From NCBI RefSeq assembly GCF_033097505.1, contig NZ_AP028654.1, positions 2,924,001 to 2,988,000 of the forward strand: a stretch of DNA of 64,000 nucleotides, given 5' to 3'. The notes under the pieces are model-generated. The model saw only the letters and a list, made by a program, of their open reading frames with translations, searched no databases and was not told the DNA's origin. This DNA comes from Helicovermis profundi. Lineage in GTDB: Bacteria; Bacillota; Clostridia; Peptostreptococcales; Acidaminobacteraceae. Shown in pieces: positions 18,471 to 28,650 of the stretch. Numbering within the stretch: the first letter of the stretch is position 1; every line of letters begins with the position of its first letter. A program made the position numbers and the translations under genes.

Positions 18471-19094
18471 TTATAATGCTAAATCTAAGAGACTTGATAT
18501 ATCAGCATTATTATAAGTATTATTTGATTCATAAGCTTCTAAAGATTTTGAAATAGTACTATCATTTAAAAAAGAAAGTATACTATCTTCTGAATCATTT
18601 TGATCAAATAACTTTGTTAAATCTACTTGATTATTCATTCTAAATTTATTTTTTTGACCACCATCCATACTTTTCATCATTTCCTGAGGTGAGGGCAAAT
18701 TAAAGCCATTTTCGCTAGCAAGTTTCTTTATTTCGTCCGAACTAATACTTCCATCATCATTAGTATCATAAGTATCAAAAATTTGATTAACATCAATAGA
18801 GATACCTAAATTCTCAGATGCTTTACTTGCGAAATCACTTACTTCAGTCTCGCTCCAACTACCATTTGAATCTTGGTCAATTTTAGGACCACGTCCCTCT
18901 CCTAATCTACCGGCACCGCCTGGTCCACCAGGGCCACCGGGACCACCAGCTCCTTTTGGTCCGCCGTGGCCATTTCTATTACCACTTCCTCTACCCACGC
19001 CATCTAAACTTTGCTGATTATTATCAGAAGCACTTAAATTACTAAGGCTTTTAAAACTATACGAGGAATAATTATTAACACTATTAATTGTCAA
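18471..19094 (-). CDS. EF-hand calcium-binding protein with Gly/Pro-rich segment
   Basis: About 207 residues. After a Ser/Asn-rich start there is a Gly-Pro-rich stretch (GGPKGAGGPGGPGGPGGAG) that stands out by its high GC. Two EF-hand loops follow: DQDSNGSWSETEV and the canonical DTNDDGSISSDEI. A TTG codon at 19094 is preferred as the start because AAGGGTGGTGA lies just before it. An upstream GTG at 19106 would place that site inside the gene. There is no signal peptide, so it is probably a cytoplasmic calcium sensor or binder. It lies directly behind the two-component genes, with OmpR-type boxes between (19170..19186). Confidence 0.75.
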   Translation of the reverse strand: MTINSVNNYSSYSFKSLSNLSASDNNQQSLDGVGRGSGNRNGHGGPKGAGGPGGPGGPGGAGRLGEGRGPKIDQDSNGSWSETEVSDFASKASENLGISIDVNQIFDTYDTNDDGSISSDEIKKLASENGFNLPSPQEMMKSMDGGQKNKFRMNNQVDLTKLFDQNDSEDSILSFLNDSTISKSLEAYESNNTYNNADISSLLDLAL

Positions 19095-19111
19095 AAAAAT
19101 CACCACCCTTC

Positions 19112-19186
19112 ATTTTACTTGATAAGATATTTACAAGGTAATTGCTCTTATCTATATTCTAAAACTAAATTGTGATGGTTTTGTGA
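19112..19186 (-). promoter_or_regulatory. Possible response-regulator boxes and promoter of the EF-hand gene
   Basis: TTGTGA occurs at 19170..19175 and again at 19181..19186, exactly 11 bases apart, which is the spacing of OmpR-family direct repeats. A third copy lies at 19216. Downstream on the minus strand is a weak TTACCT (19136..19141), 18 bases, TAAAAT (19112..19117). A poor -35 next to direct repeats fits activation by the adjacent response regulator. This is inference. Confidence 0.4.
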
Positions 19187-19210
19187 CGAAAAATAAACGA
19201 GTTTCTAAAA

Positions 19211-20686
19211 TTAAATTGTGATGGTAGGAAGTTCTAACCAAAATTCAACACCTTTTTCTATATTATTTACCCCGTATTTTGCCACGTGGTTATCTAAAAT
19301 TGATTTAACTATAGAAAGTCCAAGTCCACTACCTGAACTTACACGTGTTCTAGATTTATCAACTTTATAGAAGCTGGTCCAAATATTATCAAATTCATTC
19401 TCTTCAATATTTTTTCCAAAATTTTTAACTATTATTCTGACTGCATTATCACTTTCTACTTCTCTAATTTCAATTTTTCTATTTTCATCTACATGTTCAA
19501 TTGCATTATTAATATAATTAATAAGAACTTGTTCAATTTTTGAAAGATCAGCATTAACAAAATAATCTTTAGTAAGATATGAGCTACATTTAATACCTTT
19601 TTCTATAAAAATAGTTTGATATTTATCTAAGATTTCTTCAATTAAAATGGTTATATTAAAATTTGTTTTATTTATAATTTTAACATCTGATTCAACTTCT
19701 GATATCACTAAAAGGTCTTTAACTAATTTATCCATTCTATCCGCTTCATCAATTGCAATGTCGAGATATTTTTCTTGTTTTTTTATATCATTTACTATAT
19801 TAAATTTTATACCTTCAAGATGACCTTTGATAAGTCCAATTGGAGTTTTTAGTTCATGTGATACGCTTGAAACAAATAATTTTCTCATATCATCAATATG
19901 CTTTTTCTTCTCATTATCTTTTTTTAGAAGCCCATTGGCATCTATTAATTCACTTATTGTTTCATTAAGTTTGTTTGATATGAGATTAATGCTGCTGCCA
20001 AGTTCACCTAACTCGTCTTCCGATTTTATTTTATACTTTTTTGTAAAATCAAGATTCGATATACTTTTAGCAATGCCACTAATTTCTATAATTGGTTTAG
20101 TAATTTTTTTTGTAAAAAAAAGCAAAAATATATTACCAAGTACTATAGCAATGACTCCTGTAAATGCAAAAAAGTCATTCGAAATATTTGCGTTTTCATT
20201 AATTACATTTATAGGCTTTTCAATAACTAAAAATTTATTTTTATCTAATCTTGTAATCATCTGAATTTTTTTATTTCCATATTCAAAATCTTCATCAACT
20301 TTATACAAATATTTCTTATTAGTATCTTCTATGTTAGTAATTTGATTTTTAATATCAATTGCAATATTAAGAGGAATTTTTCTTACAATTTTTTCACTAC
20401 TTAAGTTTGGTCTATTAAAAGAATCATCAACAACCTCTAAATCATTATTAATAATGCTAATATGAACTCCTTTAGATCTATCAATTGATTTTAGGACTGA
20501 AGATAAATTATCTGAATCATTATTATAAACATCCCTTATCCTATCAACATTTTCTAAAAATATTTTCTCATTTCTATAAATAAAATATTTCTCAAGAAAA
20601 AATGAATTCATAAATAATGAAAATACAATAAAGAATATTAAAAATATACTAAAAATAAAAAACATCTTCACTCTAATCGACTTCAT
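19211..20686 (-). CDS. Sensor histidine kinase
   Basis: A 491-residue membrane kinase. A transmembrane helix at about residues 8-28 is followed by an extracytoplasmic sensor domain of about 140 residues and a second helix (FFAFTGVIAIVLGNIFLLFF). Then come a HAMP domain (KKITKPIIEISGIAKSISNL), a short coiled coil, the phospho-acceptor box VSSVSHELKTPIGLIKGHLE (His near residue 278), an N box (LINYINNAIEHVDE), and G boxes ending SGSGLGLSIVKSILDNH. All catalytic elements are present. Its ATG overlaps the stop of the response regulator by four bases. The signal sensed is unknown. Confidence 0.93.
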   Translation of the reverse strand: MKSIRVKMFFIFSIFLIFFIVFSLFMNSFFLEKYFIYRNEKIFLENVDRIRDVYNNDSDNLSSVLKSIDRSKGVHISIINNDLEVVDDSFNRPNLSSEKIVRKIPLNIAIDIKNQITNIEDTNKKYLYKVDEDFEYGNKKIQMITRLDKNKFLVIEKPINVINENANISNDFFAFTGVIAIVLGNIFLLFFTKKITKPIIEISGIAKSISNLDFTKKYKIKSEDELGELGSSINLISNKLNETISELIDANGLLKKDNEKKKHIDDMRKLFVSSVSHELKTPIGLIKGHLEGIKFNIVNDIKKQEKYLDIAIDEADRMDKLVKDLLVISEVESDVKIINKTNFNITILIEEILDKYQTIFIEKGIKCSSYLTKDYFVNADLSKIEQVLINYINNAIEHVDENRKIEIREVESDNAVRIIVKNFGKNIEENEFDNIWTSFYKVDKSRTRVSSGSGLGLSIVKSILDNHVAKYGVNNIEKGVEFWLELPTITI

Positions 20687-21357
20687 TTTTTCACCTCTAG
20701 TTTATAACCAACACTTCTTATAGTCTGAATATATTCACCGTATTTTCCAAATTTTGATCTAATGCTTTTTATATGTGTATCCACTGTTCTAATATCACCA
20801 TAAAAATCATATCCCCAAACATTGTTTAAAATCTGCTCACGGCTAAGCGCTCTACCTAAATTTTTAACTAAATATAAAATAAACTTATACTCTTTCGGGC
20901 TAAATTCTACAATTTTTTCATCAATAATAATTTCATGAGTCTTATCATTAATTGATATACCCTCAAGAAAAACAGTGTTTTGACTAATTTTATTAGTGCG
21001 TCTAAGAAGAGAATTCACTCTAGCCATAAAAATCTCGTAACTAAAAGGTTTTGTAATATACTCGTCCGCACCAAGATTTAGTCCATTGATTTCATCCACC
21101 TCACCTCCTAAGGCTGTAAGCATTAGAATTGGTACTTTTGAAGTTCTTCTAATTTCTTTACAAACCTCAAAACCGGTAAAATATGGCATCATAACATCTA
21201 AAATCACTAAATTAATATCATTTTCATGTAAAAAGAATTCAATTGCTTCTTTACCATCTTTAGCCGTTATTACTTCATATCCTTCTTTAGTTAAAAAATC
21301 ATAAACTAATTTTCTAAACCTAATTTCATCATCTGCTATTAATATTTTTGTGTTCAT
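20683..21357 (-). CDS. OmpR/PhoB-family response regulator
   Basis: A 224-residue regulator. The receiver domain (1-120) shows the acidic pair ADDE, the phospho-acceptor in LVILDVMMPYFTGF and the lysine in DEYITKPFSYE. The C-terminal winged helix (130-224) ends with the recognition helix in DIRTVDTHIKSIRSKFGKYG and RSVGYKLEVKK. It is the first gene of a two-gene operon with the kinase. Direct repeats spaced 11 bases apart in front of the EF-hand gene are candidate targets. Confidence 0.93.
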   Translation of the reverse strand: MNTKILIADDEIRFRKLVYDFLTKEGYEVITAKDGKEAIEFFLHENDINLVILDVMMPYFTGFEVCKEIRRTSKVPILMLTALGGEVDEINGLNLGADEYITKPFSYEIFMARVNSLLRRTNKISQNTVFLEGISINDKTHEIIIDEKIVEFSPKEYKFILYLVKNLGRALSREQILNNVWGYDFYGDIRTVDTHIKSIRSKFGKYGEYIQTIRSVGYKLEVKK

Positions 21358-21647
21358 GAAAGCTCCTAGGTATATCTTAATATTTATTTCATTATATCAT
21401 CTTTATTTTACACTAATATTTCATTATTATAATACTTAGAAATCTATACTTGCATAAAAATAATAATAAATTTTTAATCAAACCTCAGTTTTTGATTAAC
21501 TTTCTTCGATTATATAATATAAATAACCAATAAAGAACAAAACAAATTATATATATACAACAATTAGATTATTATTTAAAACCTTCTGATATTACTAATC
21601 AAATATGGGTATAATTAAAGTCAAGAAAGAAATAAGAGGGTGAGAAA
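21358..21647. other. Divergent intergenic region (290 bp)
   Basis: An AT-rich spacer between the response regulator (minus) and the zinc-ribbon gene (plus). For the plus gene a TATAAT lies at 21610..21615 with only a poor -35 (TGATAT at 21587, 17-base spacing). CTCAGTTTTTGATTAAC near 21487 shows no clear fold. No gene was found. Confidence 0.4.
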
Positions 21648-21887
21648 ATGAACGATTACACTTGTAAAAGATGTGGCAATTTACTCCTTAACGGACAGAA
21701 AAATTATTGCACCAAATGCATGGAAAAAAATAAAGTAGACTTAAAAATAATTCGTGAATATCTTGAAAAAAACAAAAATGCTACTCTTATGGAAATTTCA
21801 ATTGCAACAGGAATTTCAGTAAAGATTATTAATAATCTAATATCTAACAACTCAATTGAAATAGTTAAGGATCCTTATAAATTATAA
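21648..21887 (+). CDS. Small zinc-ribbon/HTH protein resembling YvyF (TIGR03826)
   Basis: A 79-residue protein and the only intact plus-strand gene found in the window. The N-terminus has two CxxC knuckles (YTCKRCGNLLLN and NYCTKCMEKNK) that should bind one zinc. The C-terminal half is a short HTH-like unit (TLMEISIATGISVKIINNLI). This order is that of the flagellar-operon-associated protein YvyF, but no flagellar genes are nearby, so the similarity is structural only. The ribosome binding site is AGAGGGTGAG. It converges with the Wadjet operon and shares a terminator with it. Confidence 0.75.
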   Translation: MNDYTCKRCGNLLLNGQKNYCTKCMEKNKVDLKIIREYLEKNKNATLMEISIATGISVKIINNLISNNSIEIVKDPYKL

Positions 21888-21904
21888 ATTGCCTTAAAAA
21901 TAAA

Positions 21905-21955
21905 CAAACAGAAATCCTATGTTGTACTCTCAAACATGGGATTTCTATTTGTTTT
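21905..21955. terminator. Bidirectional terminator between the zinc-ribbon gene and jetC
   Basis: Hairpin AGAAATCC-ATGTT / AACAT-GGATTTCT with ATTTGTTTTAT after it on the plus strand and GTTTGTTTATTTTT on the minus strand. It lies between two convergent genes. Confidence 0.75.
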
Positions 21956-22024
21956 ATATAATAATCAATATATATTACATTTTATTTGGTAATAAAATTA
22001 ATTGTACTTTGTGTAATTCTCTAC

Positions 22025-25000
22025 CTATTCAAACAAGCTAAGCTGCTCATGTAGCGAATTATTAAGTCTTAGTAGGCTAAGAGGATTACTATCACTTAAA
22101 AATGCATAATTAATTTCTTTACTACTATCCATAATTTGAACATTATCTCTAAGAGAATTTCGTAGTTTACAGCTATATACTATCGGAAAATAGTCACTAA
22201 TAAATTTACCTTCCACGTGTGCTGTAAATGCAATTAATTGAAAACCTAGTTGTTTTGCAATCTTAAAAACAGGATCTAATACATGTTCACTTGATGCTTT
22301 TCCAAATGGATTATCTAGAAGGACTGTTCTTTGGCGTTTAGAATTATTTTTAATCATATATTTTTTCTCTGCAATATAATTTTGTATTCCTAGAAACAGA
22401 GTCATATTTTTACTCCATTTTTCACCAGCAGACCATTTATTTGAACTTGTCCAATCGGTATAATTACTACTAATTTTAAAATCATTTGTTACTTTTCTAA
22501 GGCTAACCTTAATCTCTTTACCAGAAAATATTTTATAAAGCAAAGTCTTTGTAGATAACCATTCTTTTATTTGCTTTTCCAGCAATTCTTTACTCTCTTT
22601 TAAATCTAAAGATTGTTTTTCCTTATTTATCTCGCTTGTCATAAAAATTAAATGTTCACGGATTGCAAGTTTAGACTGATTTTTTTCATATATAGGTGTC
22701 TTAATTTGAAATATCTTTTTTCGTACTCCATCAATTTCAATACTAGTTTTATTAGCAATATGATCAATTTCTTTTACTACATTATCCAAATAAATATATA
22801 AACGATTAATAAATTTATTTATAGCTTCATCAATAGTACGTAGACTTTCATTTAAATATCTAAGAGCTACATTTATGTTTTCATCTAATTTTTTCTGCCA
22901 CTCTAAAACATCTTGATAATTCTCTCTGAATTTTAAGGCATCTAAAGTTAATTTTTTCATTTTAATATTTGTAATATAATCATTACAAAATATTTTAAAA
23001 TCCTCTTGATGTTCTAAAAGTTTTTCCCTATGTTTTTCCTTTAGAATATAACTTTTATTAGAAATTTCTATATAATTTTTTAAAGTTTCTATTGGTTTAT
23101 AAGTAAAATCTATAATAAAGGATTCTAAAACTTCTACTGCTTTTAAATTTCCATTTGATAATTCAAATTTATCTTGTACTCTTATTATTTCACTTCTACA
23201 AGCTTCCATTTTCTCTAAGTTTTTATCTACATTTTTTAATTTATTATCTAATATTTGTTCATTTTCTTTTAAATTTACGCCTTTTTCTTTTAACTCAGAT
23301 CTTACTATATTTAAATCCTTATCATATTTACTAGTAGTATCATATTTACTATGAGCATTTTTTAAAGACTTTAATTCACCCAAAAGAGTATCACGTACAC
23401 TCTTTGACTTTGCTTCATCTTTTCTAAGCATTTTAAGTTCTTCTTTAATTTCCTTAATGCTATTTTTATATTGAATTATTTGAGTATCGCCTGAAATTGG
23501 AAAAACAAGATTATCTAATTCAACTAAGTAATCTATAGTTTTTAAAGTCAGCTTTAGCTGAATATCTAAACTTTCAATTTCATTATTTAATTTTAATACT
23601 TTTCTTTCAATACTTTCTCTATCTTCACTACCCTCATTTAATAAATCCTCTAACCTATCAATTTCCTTAAATAAAACTTGAAGTGAAGACTTGGCAAATA
23701 ATTCATTATTATCTTTAGATTTCTTATAATAGTCATTATTATAAATATTATCGATTTCTTTTATACACTTCTCTTTTTCAGCGTCTGATTTCTTTATATC
23801 ATCTTTAAAACTATTTAATTTTCTAGAAATCTTATCTAATTCAAACTTAAGATCCTTTAATTCCTTTTGATACTCATAGCTTTCTATTTCATATTTTTTT
23901 ATTTTTTTTTCATTTTCTAAGTATTCAAGGCTTTTACTAATCATATTCGTAATATGAACTTTTTCATCTTTAATACTTTCTAAGCGAAGCTTAGTTGATT
24001 CTAAAAATAATTTTGACTCATTTAACTCTTTTTCATATTTACCTTTACTTACTTTTAAACTACTAAGGTTATCTTTACATAGTCTTAAAGTTTCTTTAGA
24101 GAGCTCATATTCTTCGTTGGGATTTTTATCAAAAAATAGATTTATAGAATAAATTAGCTGAGTTAAGTTTTGAATATCCATTTCTAAAACAAGTCTTCTC
24201 TCCTTAAGTATCTCTAAATTATGTTCATTATTTTTTTTCCAAAATTCAAAATTTTCGTCTACACTAAAATCAGACCATTTTTTCGGCATTACTAGAGAAT
24301 ATTCACTAGATGCGCATGCTTCCTTTGCTTCTTCAAGTGTAAGTACGTATACTGGATGAACTAAATTTTCACTATAAGCACCTATTTTAGAAAGTAGTTT
24401 TTCTTTTTCCTTTTCTGTAGTAATAACTGTTATTGCCCAGTTAGGATACTTTTTTATCATTTCATCCATTTTATCTAAATAATGCTTCTTAAGAAAATCC
24501 ATTCCAGAGTGTAAAACTGAAAATTGTTCACTCCAAAGCAAAACACTAGAAATAAAACTAGGATCCGCCATAAAAACTTTTTGATTTTTGTATAACTGAT
24601 ATTCATATAAAGCCATAGATTCATCAGTTAACTGATTTTCTTTTTCATTTTGAAGTATAAGTAATCTATCGTTTAAATTGTTTTTTAAAGTCATTTCCTG
24701 TTCATAAATTTTATTAATAGCTAAAGGTTTATTCATTACTTGCAAATATTCTTTAGATAAATCTTTTCTTTCATTTTCAATATTGTTAAGTTTATCAGTA
24801 AGTGATTGTATTTTTAAATTATCAATATTTACCTCGCTATCTACTTCACTTATTTTAAGCTTCAAATTCTCAATAGCATTTTTTTTTGAAATCAAAATCT
24901 CGCTTATTTTAATTTCTTCATTTGATAATTCTCTTATTTTTTTATTTTGATAATCACTATAATGCTTAATCGTTTCATCTTTATTAAGCCCTAAAAGTTT

Positions 25001-26443
25001 ACTTTTAATACTTAATAAATCCTTATTTTTAATTTCAATAAAGCTTTTTGCTTTATTTAGTAGATTTTCTTTATTTTTAATTTTAAGATTATAATTATTA
25101 AAAAGTGTATTTTCTACGTCAATATTTCTATTAATTTCCTCTAGGACTTTATCAATATCTTCTATTTTATTATTTTCACTAATAATTTTTTGCTTAAATA
25201 AATACAGTAGTTCAGATTTAGAAGTCTCAAGCTTTTTAGCAAAATCTTTTAAACTAATATCTTCATCAATTTCGAGTAAATCTTTTTTTAAACTTTCTAA
25301 TTCTGCTTCTTTTAAATCCAAGTTATTTTTCATTTTAGCAAGTTCAAGTATTTCTAAGTTTTTCTCTAAGTTACTATTTTTATCAAGCTTATCATTTAAT
25401 TCACTTTCTGTTATTGTATAATTTTTATTAGCTTCATTAAGTTCGTCCTCTTTAAATGCAATATTTAAAGAGGATATATCTCTTTCTAAATTATATCTAT
25501 TAAGCTTCAAAACATTTAATTCAAGTAACAACTTTTCCTTTAAACTATTTAGTTCATTTAATTTTAAATCTATAAATTCACCTATACCTTTCATTTTGCT
25601 CTTTTCATTTTTCCATAGGTCATTAGAGTCATTGTATGAAGAAAATGTTTGAACATACTTATCTACATGTTTTTTAATTTCTTCATTTTGCTCAATTTCT
25701 TTACTTAAGTTTCTATAAGCCTTTAAATGATCTTGATGTGTTTCAAAGGTTTCAGTAAATACCTTTGACTCCTTATCACCAAGGGCTTCTTCAACAGTCG
25801 GTATAATCAAGTTGTTTACTAGTTGACTAGTGGTTTTACAATTATCGAAAAATCCTTCAACTCCACCTTCCATTGAATTTATTTTTGAAATACTAAGCCA
25901 TTCGCTTCTAGATATATGGTAGTTCATCTCTAAATGTTTATTGTACGATTTTATAGTAGAAAACATTTTAGCATTTACACTCTTATTTTTCATGCTCAAA
26001 TAATAATCATTTATTTCTTGCTGACTAGAAGCTCTAAGACCACCCACTGTCTTTTGAGTAAATGGCAAATAATCAATGCCATCTTTATCTTCAAATTCAT
26101 ATTCATAAGTATATAAATGACGATGTAAATCCTTATTTTTTGTATATAAAGTAACTCCTGTTACTAAATATCTTCTTGGATGCTCATTTAAAATCCATTC
26201 AACGGCGATATGCGCTGACTCAGAATCAAGAGATAAAGTTTCACGAATGCGCCTTTCAGCATGTTTTATAGTAGGCAAAACCGATTGAAGTATCATTTGA
26301 ACTAAAACCGTTTTACCACCACCATTTTCTAAAATAAAGGCAGTATTATTACCGTCAGTTATAAACGTTTCATCATTATAACGCTTTCTTCCACCTTCAT
26401 AAATAATATTACATAACCTAATCTTCGATATTGTTGGCATCAT
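22025..26443 (-). CDS. jetC: Wadjet JetC, SMC-like ATPase (MukB/MksB-like)
   Basis: A 1472-residue SMC-type protein. The N-terminal head has the Walker A motif ENGGGKTVLVQM (residues 39-50). Two long coiled-coil arms (about 280-640 and 780-1300) flank a hinge-like globular region with WAITVITTEKEKEKLL and HPVYVLTLEEAKEACA. The C-terminal head contains the signature-like WSAGEKWSKNM and Walker B VLLDNPFGKASSEHVLDPVF followed by AFTAH. In Wadjet this protein forms the DNA-loop-extruding motor with JetA and JetB, which leads JetD to cleave small circular DNA. Its start overlaps jetB by 26 bases. It is the last gene of the operon. Confidence 0.9.
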   Translation of the reverse strand: MMPTISKIRLCNIIYEGGRKRYNDETFITDGNNTAFILENGGGKTVLVQMILQSVLPTIKHAERRIRETLSLDSESAHIAVEWILNEHPRRYLVTGVTLYTKNKDLHRHLYTYEYEFEDKDGIDYLPFTQKTVGGLRASSQQEINDYYLSMKNKSVNAKMFSTIKSYNKHLEMNYHISRSEWLSISKINSMEGGVEGFFDNCKTTSQLVNNLIIPTVEEALGDKESKVFTETFETHQDHLKAYRNLSKEIEQNEEIKKHVDKYVQTFSSYNDSNDLWKNEKSKMKGIGEFIDLKLNELNSLKEKLLLELNVLKLNRYNLERDISSLNIAFKEDELNEANKNYTITESELNDKLDKNSNLEKNLEILELAKMKNNLDLKEAELESLKKDLLEIDEDISLKDFAKKLETSKSELLYLFKQKIISENNKIEDIDKVLEEINRNIDVENTLFNNYNLKIKNKENLLNKAKSFIEIKNKDLLSIKSKLLGLNKDETIKHYSDYQNKKIRELSNEEIKISEILISKKNAIENLKLKISEVDSEVNIDNLKIQSLTDKLNNIENERKDLSKEYLQVMNKPLAINKIYEQEMTLKNNLNDRLLILQNEKENQLTDESMALYEYQLYKNQKVFMADPSFISSVLLWSEQFSVLHSGMDFLKKHYLDKMDEMIKKYPNWAITVITTEKEKEKLLSKIGAYSENLVHPVYVLTLEEAKEACASSEYSLVMPKKWSDFSVDENFEFWKKNNEHNLEILKERRLVLEMDIQNLTQLIYSINLFFDKNPNEEYELSKETLRLCKDNLSSLKVSKGKYEKELNESKLFLESTKLRLESIKDEKVHITNMISKSLEYLENEKKIKKYEIESYEYQKELKDLKFELDKISRKLNSFKDDIKKSDAEKEKCIKEIDNIYNNDYYKKSKDNNELFAKSSLQVLFKEIDRLEDLLNEGSEDRESIERKVLKLNNEIESLDIQLKLTLKTIDYLVELDNLVFPISGDTQIIQYKNSIKEIKEELKMLRKDEAKSKSVRDTLLGELKSLKNAHSKYDTTSKYDKDLNIVRSELKEKGVNLKENEQILDNKLKNVDKNLEKMEACRSEIIRVQDKFELSNGNLKAVEVLESFIIDFTYKPIETLKNYIEISNKSYILKEKHREKLLEHQEDFKIFCNDYITNIKMKKLTLDALKFRENYQDVLEWQKKLDENINVALRYLNESLRTIDEAINKFINRLYIYLDNVVKEIDHIANKTSIEIDGVRKKIFQIKTPIYEKNQSKLAIREHLIFMTSEINKEKQSLDLKESKELLEKQIKEWLSTKTLLYKIFSGKEIKVSLRKVTNDFKISSNYTDWTSSNKWSAGEKWSKNMTLFLGIQNYIAEKKYMIKNNSKRQRTVLLDNPFGKASSEHVLDPVFKIAKQLGFQLIAFTAHVEGKFISDYFPIVYSCKLRNSLRDNVQIMDSSKEINYAFLSDSNPLSLLRLNNSLHEQLSLFE

Positions 26444-27158
26444 TTTCTCCTTTATACAATAATTCTAAAATTCCTCGGTTATATTCGAGTTCCATAAAGT
26501 AATGTCCAATTATATCCTTAGCTTTCTCAGTTAATTCATACTCCATATTCCCAATATCATTAATAAGATCTTCACCTAGCATAAAATTTTTAACTAAATT
26601 TAAAAAACTTACATGGCTATTAGTTCTACCATCTTGAACTTTTGATTTTTCATTAATATCATCAATTAGCGACCATTTTTCAATAATTAATAACCAATTG
26701 TAATGCATATCACTTTCATGATACTTTAAAGTTTCCTCGTCATGTTCTTTTAAAGAGGCAATATGCAAATTAACTTCATTTAGCCAAGTTTCCATAGAAA
26801 CGAATTCAAGTACAGGTTCAATCGTTAAATAACTATCATAAAATAATCCGAAAAAAACAATCATGGCAAAATACATTAAATATATATCAGAAACTTGATG
26901 CTTTGATGTTAAATACTTGGATTTAAGACTTTCATTAGAAATATGAAAGGGTGAAGCTACTGCAAGGGGAATTAAAAATAGATTTTCGCTTGAAACAATA
27001 ACTGTGCATTCCACATTGTCAGCAAATAAATCAACTAAAGCTCTAACATTTTCATCTATAGTATAGGAAGTAAAATCTTTAATTAAACACTGCCCTTTTG
27101 AAGCTAAATTACTATAAATTTCAAAAGATTCTAATATTGTTTTTTCTTCATATTTCAT
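26418..27158 (-). CDS. jetB: Wadjet JetB, MksE-like subunit (DUF6063-like)
   Basis: A 246-residue protein of the DUF6063-like type, expected to be the KITE subunit that binds the kleisin JetA. It is mostly helical, with YLMYFAMIVFFGLFYDSYLT in the middle and a winged-helix-like C-terminus (MEYELTEKAKDIIGHYFMEL). It overlaps jetA by 11 bases upstream and jetC by 26 bases downstream. Identification rests mainly on gene order and size. DUF6063 suggests the type III form of Wadjet. Confidence 0.82.
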   Translation of the reverse strand: MKYEEKTILESFEIYSNLASKGQCLIKDFTSYTIDENVRALVDLFADNVECTVIVSSENLFLIPLAVASPFHISNESLKSKYLTSKHQVSDIYLMYFAMIVFFGLFYDSYLTIEPVLEFVSMETWLNEVNLHIASLKEHDEETLKYHESDMHYNWLLIIEKWSLIDDINEKSKVQDGRTNSHVSFLNLVKNFMLGEDLINDIGNMEYELTEKAKDIIGHYFMELEYNRGILELLYKGENDANNIED

Positions 27159-28650
27159 ACTTTTCCTCCAAAAACATTTTCATATTACTTATTTTAAATT
27201 CATCATTAATATTTAAAATTTCTTTTAATTCTGTAACCTGTATGGTTTTATATCTACTATGAAGTATTTTTATAGCATTAATAATTATATTATGATTTTG
27301 ATCTTCTTCGTCATAAAATACATTAATCGGAGAAAGTTGATGAAGTGTTATCCAAAAATCATAAAAACCTCTTAAACTTAGAAGCGACTCTTGGTCTTTT
27401 TTTACTTCAACAATTAAATCACTTAAAATAAGTTCATTATCATCTGACATATACTTTAAACAAAGGTTCATCATTTTTTCATAAAATAATTCTACTACTC
27501 TGACCTTGTCATCCTCAGATTTTGATAGACCAGCAAACTCTATATTTAACTCACTTTTATCTCTATTATAAACACGCTGAGGAAAAAATATAGCAAGTGG
27601 ACTCCATTTTTCGCATTTTTCAAGTGATAAAAATGGTTTTGCAATTGTTCTAATCGTTTCAAGCGGACTAGCATTTGCTACGCAATAAGATACAATTTCT
27701 TTATTAAAATTAAAAGACTCAATACCAGTATAATAAAGAGATTCCTTTGCTGCGAGAAGTGCAGTCGTTTGAATACTAATCGATTTTGCTAGTAATTTAT
27801 CATGTACTTTATGCACAGAGTCTAAGGCATTACTAACTTTTAAAGCGCTAGTATATATATGTGAATCTTTCTCACTATCCCTTTTGAATTTCAAATTATC
27901 TAAAACCGAATTAACAAAAATTTTCAGTTCATTAAATTCTTTGTTTTCGTACTCTAGCCTTAAATGAATATCATCAATTAAACGTTTATAACGATTATAA
28001 ACTTCCTCAGAAATAACATTTCTACTAATATCATTTTTAATTTTTACAATTCTTTCATTTAAAGATTCAACATTTATACTCATTTCATCAATTTGCCTCA
28101 AGGCACTTACAAATTCACCTTTTTCAAGTTGTTTTCTAAGAAGCATTTGATTAATGGAAAGTTGAAATTCACTATAATATTCTCTTGTAGAAAAAATTAA
28201 TTCTAATCCATCTTCATCAAGTTCATAGTATTGCTTATTTTCTAGCAAATCAGATTTGCTTGCCTTTAAAATCGAATAGTAAATTACATCATCTTTTTTC
28301 CTATTCCAATCATAAAATTTTTTTGATAAACGTTTTCCACTAGCAGGTCTAAAAACATGTATTATATCCTTAGCAATAGTTTGGCATTTTTTAGCATCAA
28401 CATTATACCTTTTATGAATCATTTCAAATATAAATTTAGATAATTCCATAAAGCCAATTTCTTTTTTTCTAATAAGCTTACATTCATAAAAAAATAGCAA
28501 AGTTAGCAATCCAACATCGTATAAATCTATTTTTTTACCCGATTGATCTTTAGTATTCTTGTTTTGAAGTGTAATTAATGGTTCATATAAAGCTAAACGT
28601 TTTATACGTTCCTTATAATTAGAAAAAAATGTATTTTCATTAATCTGCAT
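27148..28650 (-). CDS. jetA: Wadjet JetA, MksF-like kleisin subunit
   Basis: A 500-residue largely helical protein. The N-terminal part looks like winged-helix and helical bundle (LLTLLFFYECKLIRKKEIGF), a central coiled-coil segment spans about 180-280, and the C-terminus is acidic and helical with winged-helix character (IQVTELKEILNINDEFKISN). It has the length expected of JetA/MksF, the kleisin that joins the two SMC heads. It overlaps jetD (11 bases) and jetB (11 bases). Assignment is by operon position and architecture. Confidence 0.83.
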   Translation of the reverse strand: MQINENTFFSNYKERIKRLALYEPLITLQNKNTKDQSGKKIDLYDVGLLTLLFFYECKLIRKKEIGFMELSKFIFEMIHKRYNVDAKKCQTIAKDIIHVFRPASGKRLSKKFYDWNRKKDDVIYYSILKASKSDLLENKQYYELDEDGLELIFSTREYYSEFQLSINQMLLRKQLEKGEFVSALRQIDEMSINVESLNERIVKIKNDISRNVISEEVYNRYKRLIDDIHLRLEYENKEFNELKIFVNSVLDNLKFKRDSEKDSHIYTSALKVSNALDSVHKVHDKLLAKSISIQTTALLAAKESLYYTGIESFNFNKEIVSYCVANASPLETIRTIAKPFLSLEKCEKWSPLAIFFPQRVYNRDKSELNIEFAGLSKSEDDKVRVVELFYEKMMNLCLKYMSDDNELILSDLIVEVKKDQESLLSLRGFYDFWITLHQLSPINVFYDEEDQNHNIIINAIKILHSRYKTIQVTELKEILNINDEFKISNMKMFLEEKYEI

